The notes under the pieces: generated by a model | Database searches by the model: none | Told to the model about the DNA's origin: nothing | What the model saw: the letters and a program-made list of their open reading frames with translations, nothing else | Shown here: piece by piece, positions 27,468 through 37,170 of the stretch | How the letters are laid out: each line of letters opens with the position of its first letter | How positions within the stretch are numbered: position 1 is the stretch's first letter | DNA from: Chrysoporthe austroafricana | Taxonomy: Eukaryota; Ascomycota; Sordariomycetes; Diaporthales; Cryphonectriaceae | Reading direction: 5' to 3' | Length of the DNA stretch: 64,000 nt | Assembly (NCBI GenBank): GCA_001051155.2 | Contig: JYIP02000004.1 | Span: 3,962,383-4,026,382 of the forward strand | Position numbers and translations under genes: made by a program

Positions 27468-29056
27468 ACGAGGAGGCTGCGACTGTAGTATGCCACGCGC
27501 ACTCTACAGACGTGTACCGCCTGACACATGGGATTGCCGTTGGCGCCACTACAATTTCCTCATAGCTCGCCTAGTATTCGGAGACGAGCGGACACTTGGC
27601 TACGACAACCACCACACCATCAACATACTCGCATGCGGTCGTCAGGATTCGACAGGGATCTTACTCACCTAGAATCGAGAGGTCTATCTGCGCGCCTACA
27701 CACCCAAAGCACCTCTGTCTTGGCAACAAGGACGCACCATAGAGGTATGGGAAAACGGAGGCGTTCGGATAACTATAAGATGGTTGTAGGATAGGTGCAA
27801 GAAGGATATGGCATGTTACGACAGGACAGGGCGTTTGGGATCGATCAATTCTTTCACTCGGCACATACACTCGTTTGTTTGAGGACCTCTGCCACTCGAG
27901 AGGTCTCATATCCTTATTCTGTTTTTGGCGGTGGTTTTTTTTTTTTGCGAGAAAAAGCAACCGAGGGAGTTCAGGTCCAAGAGCACGCTCTTACAATCTG
28001 TTTGGAGAGGCTCGCACTTACTGCAGTGGATCTTGCGAGTTCAACTAATTACAGTGGAGTCCAGGGCTGATTTCACATCTACAAGGGAAGATGGACTCCT
28101 AATAACAAGTCTTTAATGAAAACACTTGGGCCTTACCAATGACGACCTATCATGCCTTGTTTGCTGCGTAGTGCTGAGTACTGATGGTGGCTTTAGAGTA
28201 CAAATTCCCAATAGGTACTAATGTGATCCCTACCTCCTACCTGTGGATTAAGACGTCTTCACTGCTGTGTTTCGGGGTTATACAAGCCCTCGCCAAGGGC
28301 TTTGATGCTGATGAAGCTCGGCGGTGTCTGATATGAGCCTGGGTATTGGCAGAGCGCTTGGAAGACCCTTGAGGCATGCAGGCGCATGGGGTTTATAAGG
28401 TGCTCCCGGCTCTACTAAGATGCTATGAACTTGCAGTGTCTCACTAACCGCTTCGGGCTTGTAGTAGACTCTCTAGCCTCGAGGATCCTCGTCGAATTTC
28501 ACGCTTACTGATCAGTCTCTCAATTTGACTGAAGATGTCTACAGTTACAAGGTCAACATGTCTCGCTATCGCATTGCGAAAGTACTTGTTGAGGCTCTCA
28601 CGTTGCGTGTACCCGTCGATCCTTACACCTACAAAGTTCCTCCGCCGGTCATCATGACGTTCTATTACGGCTCCAAAAGAGGGAGAATCACCACCAGCTA
28701 ACTGAGAACGACTTGTAGCCTACATAAACTGTTGCACGGTCTCGCATACCTTCGGAGTCCTTGCGGTACATCACGACATCAATGACCCTCATCGAGCCCA
28801 AAATACTGTACGACTCCTTGGTCTCCTGGAAGGACCATCTTGAAGCTCGAACATCTCCAGGTTCCATCCCATAGAACGTTGTGCACCAGTATCCCCCTAT
28901 CATTGCTGTGAATAGGTCTATGATAGCTGTCTCTTTTGCCCCCCCTCTATCTTTAATCCCCGTTCCCTGGCCCTCACTATAGTCGAATCAGCCGTGCATC
29001 GCCATGATGCGAAGCTCGCCTGTCACAACACGTCTCTGAAGACGCGCGGGTTCTCG
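27468..29056. other. intergenic, no gene seen
   Basis: The stretch starts with the probable 3' UTR of the preceding gene. It has a short poly-T (27937-27947) and otherwise mixed composition, somewhat less GC-rich than the coding regions. Open frames are short and match nothing known. Confidence 0.6.
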
Positions 29057-29416
29057 TCAGTACGTGTCACTCTTCCACTCGAACAATGCTATTGACCGGG
29101 CTTTCCTCACAACAGACACTATGGAGACGTTTCTGGGCGCCGGCCCGGGGCAGCCCAAAAGTGCAGTAGACAGAGCATCCCGAGTAGGGGTCGGAAATTG
29201 AGAGTCGGACCCGACATCGAAGTGTGTACTGTTGTTGTATAGGGCCAGGAGCGGAGGTCTCGTGTGATTGTGCAGTGGGAGTACAGCCTCTCGTTGTGGT
29301 CTATCGTGTCTCTCATGACGACGGCGTCTGTAGAGGCGGGCCACAAACCAGAAGCCGGGAACGCACATTATGAAGATGGAAACGATGGCAATGATGGCGT
29401 TCGCGTTCAGGTCCAT
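29057..29416 (-). CDS. possible small single-pass membrane protein
   Basis: One exon of 119 residues. Residues 1-30 begin MDLNANAIIAIVSIFIMC and form a hydrophobic segment followed by RLYRRRRHER, a positive-inside signature for a signal anchor with its basic side in the cytosol. The remainder is Pro/Ser/Thr-rich with no domain. Small ORFs starting with an Asn-rich cap, a hydrophobic helix and a run of Arg are common in Pezizomycotina accessory regions, often near HET or ankyrin-type genes. I do not recognise a named family. It is transcribed away from the Clr5-ankyrin gene, 830 bp apart. It could also be a chance ORF. Confidence 0.4.
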   Translation of the reverse strand: MDLNANAIIAIVSIFIMCVPGFWFVARLYRRRRHERHDRPQREAVLPLHNHTRPPLLALYNNSTHFDVGSDSQFPTPTRDALSTALLGCPGPAPRNVSIVSVVRKARSIALFEWKSDTY

Positions 29417-29550
29417 GCTGGGGGATGCTCTGTAGGCCCTGGCTTGAGGAGCAAGACTCGACGGACGAGAGGAGAAATGTCAACCATCTTGCACCCAAGG
29501 GACAGGATGAGATATTTATTCTGAGCAACGAGGACGATAAGTTTGATCTG

Positions 29551-29566
29551 CCAGATTTTGGACAAG
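29551..29566 (+). repeat. dispersed repeat CCAGATTTTGGACAA, copy 1 (left arm of inverted pair)
   Basis: Together with the copy at 29636-29651 on the opposite strand, it forms an inverted repeat. The arms match over about 25 nt with two mismatches and are separated by about 70 nt. Confidence 0.85.
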
Positions 29567-29635
29567 ACGGCCAAAAGCCACGGTGCCAAACCAAGGACAT
29601 GAGTGAAGTTGCTGCGGGCCATATGGTCCTCTCTG

Positions 29636-29651
29636 CTTGTCCAAAATCTGG
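29636..29651 (-). repeat. dispersed repeat, copy 2 (right arm, inverted)
   Basis: CTTGTCCAAAATCTGG on the plus strand is the reverse complement of copy 1. Extension outwards reads GGCAAATCATA, which pairs with TTTGATCTGCC upstream of copy 1 apart from two differences. Confidence 0.85.
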
Positions 29652-29757
29652 CAAATCATAGCCCGACTCTGGATCGATCCCCAAAGAAGCGCTTCGCGGG
29701 CGTTGACTGGAGCGCCCCTGCTGGCCTGCTGACCGGATTCCAAGCCACTCAAGGGTT

Positions 29758-29773
29758 CTGAAATTGGACAGAC
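29758..29773 (+). repeat. partial copy of the dispersed repeat (TCTGAAATTGGACAGA)
   Basis: It shares the ATTGGACA half of the motif and the same orientation as copies 1 and 3. It could be a degenerate copy. Confidence 0.5.
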
Positions 29774-29845
29774 AGGGCTCTCGTACTGCTGTGGGTAGGT
29801 GGAAAGTGCAGAATCGGTTGCAGAAGCAGGCGTCCAGTTGTAGCG

Positions 29846-29861
29846 GCGGAAATTGGACAAG
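29846..29861 (+). repeat. partial copy of the dispersed repeat (GAAATTGGACAAG)
   Basis: It matches the GGACAAG end of the motif and the AAATTGG core of the partial copy at 29758. Confidence 0.5.
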
Positions 29862-29948
29862 AAGTGGCTGTGGCAACGGGTCTGCATTGCTGTAACACAA
29901 TTGTGAAGCGGCCTGCCCAAAGGTCGGGGTTGGAAGCGAATCGCATCT

Positions 29949-29964
29949 CCAGATTTTGGACAAA
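29949..29964 (+). repeat. dispersed repeat CCAGATTTTGGACAA, copy 3
   Basis: The core is identical to copy 1 over 15 nt, about 280 bp upstream of the Clr5-ankyrin start codon. Confidence 0.8.
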
Positions 29965-30245
29965 CCGTTGCGTGTGAGTGTACATCCTGCTGCATTAGCT
30001 CGGACGCTACCGCATGCAGGCTGCACTGCATGAGCATCCAGAGTAGTGCTACAGTGGAAGGCTGGCCATCCGCTCATTGAGGCTCCAGCCTCATCTAATA
30101 TATAAAGGCCAGACTCCCCGACTTTGTCTAGCCTAGACTCGATATGTGACCCATCTCATCCATCGTAAGATCAAACGACCAAGACTAGGCAATTCCTGCA
30201 TAACCAGATTCTGTTCACCCACTGCGCCCAGATAACCGTACAACA

Positions 30246-33200
30246 ATGGCCGCCCCTCGATCCTCTCAAATAAATGGCGAAGACGCCATATGGCATCAAT
30301 ACGCCGCACGTATCCGGGAGCTGTATTACGACCGGACGAAGGCAAGAAAAGAATGCTCACTTCTCGCTGTAAAGGATACTATGGAGAAGGATGGGTTTCC
30401 AGTCTTCCCGTAAGTCTTAAGTTCCACCCATTCCAAGCCCCTGATAATTAGTTCTGACATTTGTCAAATACTGAAAAGAGAAACCTTCGCGCAGGAAGCA
30501 TGTGTGGGAGTCCAAGCTGAAAAAAGGACTCGGCTTTCGCAAGAAGTTGAAGAACCATGACTGGGCCATAATCTATCAGCACTATAAGCGACGAGAGAGC
30601 CAAGGAAAAGTCTGGAAGCTATACCTCAACGGAGAGGAAATTGAGTGGAGAAGGGCATGGAAAGAGATGAGAAGGCGTGGAGTCACAAGACATCCCCCAT
30701 TTCAAGGTATTTTGCCTAATAAACACCCTTGATTGTGGCCTTAAGTGCATGCTGACCTCAATTCTTGAAGGTCCACTGAGTCCCCTTCCTCACGGCATCG
30801 AGCTCCGCACTCCCTCTATGGACGCTCGCTGTAATACACCATGGAACGCAAACCTTGCTCCTCAGATTGTCTCCGCGGACCAGTGGGCAATATCAACACG
30901 GTCCAACCATGTGCAATGCAAAGAGCCCGGCCCATCTGAAAGCCCTCAGATTCAGGTTTATGGATCGGAGACGCCTATTATCACCACAGATCAGTTGACC
31001 ACCTTGCTGAATCTCATGACCTTGACGGACTCAAATTCAAACTCGGATTTAGGGGCTTCGTTTCAGTCACAGAATCCATTTTACCCACATTCTTTGGCAC
31101 TCCAAACCCTCCTGATAATAACACTCATTAATCGGATAAGATGTATGTGCAGATATGTCATTTGATTTACTTGCGGTTGCTGATCACCTACAGGCCTGCC
31201 TCAGACGTCTATACTTGTCGAGCGCACCTCACGGACGGGGCCTTTGGAACATCGCTTCAGCACCAGTGCGAAATTCATTGATACAAAGCCTGGAGCATTC
31301 TCGTCTTCAAGACGAGGACGCATGAGCGATTCCGCTATTGTATCTCGGTGGGACTCTGCCGGAAATGGCCAAATTCACTCCCGTCCAACCTCTGGACTGG
31401 GAACTCCTGATCTCGAGCCTATTCGCGATATGGTAGAGGCCATATTCTGTGCTCCAACAACTTGGTCGATTGGAATAACATTGATGGCCTGATCCAGTTG
31501 TCGTTTCTTTTTGCAAATATCCTCAAGATTCCTGGAATGCCCTTATCATTTAGTTTGAACAACGGTCTCCTTAGCCTCAAAACCTCGTTGATAAATCTCA
31601 TTGGCACATTGAGCTCATGGCAAGCTTTCGACTACTATCATCTCAAGTCATACTGGGAGAGTTATATGGACTCTTATACAGTGCTGCTCGAGTTTTCAAT
31701 TCGGCATCGTTGGCTAGTCGTCGGTAGTTCAGTGTTCTGGTATTGCATGACTTTCACAAGCATGATTGGCAGACTGGATCTGCTTAAAAAGATTTGTGGC
31801 CTTTGTGAACGAGGATCTTGGCCTAGTGACCTCATGGCACGCTCTACTATTTCCGCTATTGTGGCTCGAGCTCTCGAGCTCGAGCATCTCGAATGCGCAA
31901 AATTTTTGGTTGCCTCAGTGGATCACATTGATCTGAGAAGGTGTTTGGTATGCTGCATGGACCTCATTGACAGCAACAATAACCAACACATGGCTATCCT
32001 GACAGCGATCCTGGAGAAGGGTATGGACTTTGACGAAGCTATGACGGGGGCGCTCAATCCTATCTATCAACTTCACTTATTCGGTTGTCCGGCTATAATA
32101 ACTCGGCGCTGGCCACTATCCACGTTGGACTATTGTTTTTACTTTTCAGACTTGCAGGTCTTCCAGAAAGTTTCTACAGCAGAGGACCAACTTCCCAAAT
32201 CACCAGAGCAGGATTTTTGGCCGCTATCGATGGTCATGGAACCTCCCTGGGACAATATCTAAGAGCGCACAGTACCCTCTCCCCGCCTGACATGGCACAA
32301 TGGCTTGATTTGCTTCTACTAGAACAACTCTGCCTGACTTTTTCCGCATACAGCATTGCCAATACCAGGTCGAGGAGGATCAGCTACCGGACTGTCGAGA
32401 CACTGATCGGACTCGGTGCTGACGTTCACCTGTCGTCATTGTTCGGAGGGGGCAGGACATTGCTTCTCGAGATTGCGACCCTCGCAGTCCAGAATGGAGA
32501 TCCCGACACAGACTGGCTCAAGACCATGAGTGTTCTCTTACGGAAGGGGGTAGTGATCACATCCACTGTTTTGGGCCTGGCCGTTCAAGAGCGTGGAGTC
32601 AGCCTACTAAAGTTCCTGGGTCCAAAGATGAAGGATCTTCCTAATGAAGGCCTCTACGCTCTCGCAAGAGCTGCTTGCATTAGGAACATCGAGGCGGTAG
32701 ACTTCCTTATAGGTGCTGGCGTTAATCCAAACGGATGTGTGGCTCAGATCACAGTGCTTGGTTACTCCGTATTCAATAATTTACACTTCGAGGACGGCGG
32801 CGATCCATTCGAGGCGATGAAATTACTCGTCGAACGTGGCGCGAAAATTACCTTCGACGCAGAAGACTCTGGCGGTTTCGCCTTCCTGCGAGCTGCACTG
32901 ATCGCAGTACCAGGCGAGCGGTTAGAGCTATGGTTTCAATACATCATCGACCAGATGGACGACTTCTTCGACCCGACTCAGCCTTCGGAGTATCTTCTCG
33001 ATGCATGTTCTGGCTCGTATAGCGGGCCAAAACGTAGTCGATTGGCAATTTTTTGTGACCTCTTTCGCAAAGGAGCGAAAATGAGGCCCGGCTCTCCGCT
33101 TGGTGCCTGGATTCTGTTGCATGGGGGCACAGACCTGGCTGAAGAGATGTTGCAGGCAGGGGCGGCCATCGATGCGTACACTTCGGTTGTTTTTAATCTT

Positions 33201-34307
33201 TCTTCTTTCCGACACTTTACTCCGCTTCAAGCTGCCTCATGGGTAGCTAATGAGGAGATGGTGTCATGGCTACTACTGAAGGGTGCCAACCCGAGATCAC
33301 CCGCTCGCGGCGACAAGGGAAGGACCGCGCTTCAGGCTATTTGCGATTTCGATGCCAAGGGGCCAAAGGAGCGCGGATGCAAGATGAGAATCATTGAAAG
33401 TCTTCTGGGCTGCACAGCGAACGTTGCCGAAATGGTCAATGCAGCTCCTGCCCGTACCTTTGGGTTCACGGCCCTGCAAATAGCGGCGCATCGCGGTGAC
33501 CTGGACGTCGCGACCCTGCTGCTGAGCCATCGGGCTGACGTCAACGCGCCTCCCTGTGAACGACACGGGCACATAGCGTTGGATGGAGCAGCCGAATATG
33601 GCAGGCTCGACATGGTGAAGCTCCTTCTGAACTCCAACGCGGTGAGTGCCGACCGTGGAGTGACCGGATATGATGGTGCTATTGGGTACCACACCATCAC
33701 AGATTTGATGCGTGCGCATTTCACGAACAATCTGAGAGGGGGTATTCCCAACCCATATTTGACGCAACCACCTCAAGACTATCACGAGTACTCATATATG
33801 GAGTCAGACACCAGTCAAGAATTTCAAGACACCATTGAGACTCTCAAGTCCCTGGAGTATAAATTGGATATTATAAATCGACATAGCCATGCCTTTATGA
33901 GAAGGTATGCGCAAGGCGGTGCTGACAAGTCTTTGGACGAGGGTTTCGATGATATAATCGATGACGGCTCTCTGAAGAAGTTGTATGAGAATCTCTGCAA
34001 GGATTTATATGAGAGAGAGGAGGAAGAGAATGATGATCCCAGCGAGGATATAGGCGAGGAGGAGGAGGAGGAGGAGGAGGAGGCCGAAGCGGAAGCGGCA
34101 CATCTGCCATGTCGGACGAAGGACTTGACCGACAGCTACACCATGCCTGTGCAAGAAGAATTCTCTATCAACACTCAGGCCTCCATTTCAGGCGAAGGGG
34201 ATTTTGGTGTTGAGTTTCCGGTCACCATGGAAGATGCCATGTTTTGGAATCATGAGGACGAGCGAGGTAATTTATTGGGAGATATAGACTGCAGCTATCA
34301 GTACTAG
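30246..34307 (+). CDS. Clr5-domain / ankyrin-repeat protein with apparent frame break
   Basis: The N-terminus (exons 30246-30409, 30495-30706) encodes a Clr5-type domain (IWHQYAARIRELYYD... KHVWESKLKKGLGFRKKLK), a fungal module named for an S. pombe silencing factor. Exons 30771-31142 and 31194-31432 add a Ser/Thr-rich linker. A proposed 65-nt intron (31433-31497, weak GTAGAG donor) leads to a helical region from 31498. From about 32085 the coding potential moves to another frame with no good intron, then stays open to the stop at 34305-34307. Ankyrin-like units are clear near 33210-33650 (TPLQAASWVANEEMVSWLLL, TALQIAAHRGDLDVATLLL). A Glu-rich run lies at 34050-34085 before the C-terminus. 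Total length would be about 1260 residues. In filamentous fungi this architecture belongs to large, fast-evolving families of unknown role. The frame change may be a sequencing error, a real inactivating mutation, or a poorly marked intron (32084-32157 would restore phase). Confidence 0.75.
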
Positions 34308-34864
34308 ACTTCCCATAGAATTTACTACGTCTGCTTGCTTTGATGCCATCTGGGAGACACGAGCTCGCTTATGAGAGGCGGTCAGCCTTCTGCTGGAGAC
34401 GCCTCTGACATCCGAATCAAGTTAGGACATTGCACACGTGGGTGCTAGTAGTCCATGGAGTTTTGAGCAACGTAATTACGGCCGGGCAGTCATCACCATC
34501 TTGGGCGCCGCCTGGAGGTCATCACTGTGTATTTCGTAAATCTCGAGGCCGTACCATTGAGGACACAGGCGGTTGGATACGTAGAGCAGGGGTTCTGCAG
34601 ATGGTGTTTTAATCTAAGCTGTTATGAAATGGCCGTCTTGGATTGCTGTCAGGAAACCTGACGTTTGGTACTTTGCAGAGCACTGCAGGGGTTCCCCAGA
34701 TCCCCCGGCCCCAGCCGCCTTGGTGGAGCCGCTCGCTTGTCGCTGTCCCGCTTGAAGTTGAAAATTGATCTTCGGCTAATTCTGCGCGACTACACGTCTT
34801 CCACCTGCGGCGAGCTTCCTTGACGCAACTTCCGGTCAATGTCGTCGCATTGCAAACCGTCAAA
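34308..34864. other. intergenic spacer
   Basis: 3' flank of the Clr5-ankyrin gene and promoter of the bS6m gene. No other feature seen. Confidence 0.6.
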
Positions 34865-35411
34865 ATGTTGTATGAGATGATTGGGATAGTAAGTCTACAC
34901 AGAGTAATGTAGAGGAGATATTGGATGGAGGAACATCTGCTAACAGTGCGGTCCTGGCAGGTACGACCCGGCAATCTCGTCGAGGTAAAAGAGTATGCCT
35001 CCATCCTCCCCACGATGCTCGCCTCGCCGCTCCCCCGCCCCCATACCGAACTTCGTGAAACCTCGAGAGGCGACAGCTCTCGATACAGACAGAACACTGA
35101 CCTCGCACCGTCCCTACAGAATCGTCCTGGCAGCCGGCCAGCTCGTCCTCAAGCAAGGCGGCGTGATCCGCTCCATCAACAACTGGGGCGTGTTCACCCT
35201 CCCGCGCGCCATCTCGAAGAACCAGGCGCTCCATCACAACGGACACTACTTCGTGATGCGGTACGACGCGAGCACCAAGACGCAGCAGGACGTGTGCAAC
35301 GCCTTGAGGCTGGACCCGCGCATGATCCGTTCGACGAGCGTCAAGCTGGGTGATGGCAAGCTGGACACGCTGTCGAGGTTCGGCCAGATCAACTGGCTGA
35401 CTAGCTCCTGA
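34865..35411 (+). CDS. mrp17: mitochondrial small-subunit ribosomal protein bS6m (Mrp17)
   Basis: Three exons, 34865-34888, 34961-34992 and 35120-35411, give 115 residues. Spliced, the protein starts MLYEMIGIVRPGNLVEVKEI, the bacterial S6 pattern (first beta strand, then helix), and continues LAAGQLVLKQGGVIRSINNWG, LPRAISKN, HYFVMRYD and DPRMIRSTSVKLGD, matching yeast Mrp17. It binds 18S-like mitochondrial rRNA in the small subunit, next to bS18m in the family. The first two coding exons hold only 24 and 32 nt, so an automated annotation could miss them and start at the ATG near 34995, which reads an intron as a Pro/Arg-rich leader. No long presequence is present, as in Mrp17. The nearest related gene is uL15m about 8 kb away. 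Confidence 0.92.
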
Positions 35412-37170
35412 GGAGGGCAATGGGGGCATCGATTGCATCGAAAGAAAGCGGGGGCAGAGAAGGGACGACCTGAGAGAGCAGCGGACTACGAGATCGTGCT
35501 CGGGTGGGCAGGGAAGATGATGTTTAGACACTACATGTGGCGCCTCTCCTGTGTTCCGCGCGAGGCGGTGAGAATAGTGGGCTAGAGCGCAAGGCGCATA
35601 CAAAGACAATGGGAGCTATGCCGGGGAGCACGTGGGCCCGGTTGGTCTGCATTAGCAGGACTTGAGAGAGAGGGGCCTTGAGACATGAAGATTTGCCATT
35701 TGCCATGGACAGCATAGAGATTATCTGAAAAACTTTGACGGGTGAGGGTTTCTCGCTGGCGCAGACTAGCTGAGAGCATCACCGAGCTGGCATTTGTGTG
35801 TAATCCTGCCTATAATCAATCTAGAATGTGATGCCTCAGTCGGAGCCCCCCTGGAGGACTATGTTACATTAAGTACAGCTGGAGCACGCCACTTCTCGAA
35901 TTTTGTCGTGCAGCATCACTCCCACTACGCGGCGAATTGAAGCATTTCGTAGAACATTTGCTCATGACGGTCTACCGGGTCCACTTTGGCTCTTCTGATT
36001 CTGCATTAGAGTATTCTCTCAGGACGTTACTAGCACAGTCACCCCCTCGCACGGGTCTTTTCTACACAACGTTGTGTCTGCGGAACACTCGGATCGGAGG
36101 ATTTCTAAAGCATCTTTGGCACGATACTTCCTAGTGATAAATTGCCCTATGGTAGAAAGCTAACTGCCTCGAGTCTTGAAGTTGGCAACAAATTTGGTGT
36201 CCTCGACGAGGATGCCGCAACGTTGGGAGGAAGTTCCGCAACATTTCTCCCGGGCTGAATTGTGCCTAATTGAAGGCTGGATCTACAGAACACAAGGACA
36301 AACTCGGGCGGTGGATGCACACTTATGAGCCCATCGCGCAATGAATTGGGACCTCGGTGCCGTTGAAAGAGCCGACGGTGTTGCCCGTCGGACGGACCCG
36401 CGGCCATGATACTACCTGTAGCATCTACGTGCGTTCAAGCAGGTAGCTATCCTCATCTACACAAGTCGTAAGCACTCGGATCTATTGTGCTCTTAATCAT
36501 CGGTATCGTCCCTCAGCTGGCGCCTTACGTGCCCCATTGTAATTGTTTCTTTTCGGTTGAGAGGATTGGCAACAGCTCCTAGCCAGGACCGTATCCGCAA
36601 GGACCGAGGTTTCAAGCAGAGGATAGAGCTCAGGGTGAGCAGGGCAGGCATTGTTCAGGCATATATCTGTTCAAGCTTCACCCCTTCCATGAATATTACT
36701 GCAAGTGGTCTTATCCACCGGGAGACGTTCAGCTTCGGAGTTCTGAATAGGTAAGCGGAAGCAGCAGTCCTGTGGAGCAGAGACCCCGGCTCTGGATGCT
36801 GCCATTCCGCAACGCACCCCACCTTGGCCGTTAGATTGACCCCACTATAGGCCGGTCACGTCGATGCGCTCGACTCTTCATCCTCGCTTGGGCATCAGCC
36901 CTGTCGTCACCTTCTGTTCTCATCCCGCACTCCCTCCTCCAGTCCTGTCTGCCCGCCCTCTAGAGCCAGTACGATCACACTGCCCAAGATACCTCCTCCC
37001 CGTGAGATAGACCCGATTCCAACTGCATCTCTCCTCGATCCTGCACCCTGCCCGGTCTCCTATAGGTAATCTCCACGCGGGAGCGTGCACCGCATTATTC
37101 GGGCCGACCTCGAGCAGTCGCAGAATCGTACTGTAACCTCTGTGTCCTCGGCTGCAGCCCTGGAGCCAAT
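35412..37170. other. intergenic, no gene seen
   Basis: 3' flank of the bS6m gene, then about 1.7 kb without supported coding potential. From about 36840 to 37170 the sequence is CT-rich and lacks long frames, as expected for the dcn1 promoter and leader. Confidence 0.6.

Larger units (their letters stand above)
29417..30245. other. divergent spacer with dispersed 15-bp repeats
   Basis: This lies between the small membrane ORF (-) and the Clr5-ankyrin gene (+). It contains three copies of CCAGATTTTGGACAA and two partial relatives (listed separately). Minus-strand open frames that run across it (for example 29313-30077) place the repeats in different frames, so they are not a protein repeat. 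Confidence 0.6.

Noticed and set aside
29313..30077. Minus ORF of 254 codons with recurring CPKSG/LPDFGQ-like words
   Set aside because: The words come from a DNA repeat read in different frames and orientations; no consistent protein repeat exists.
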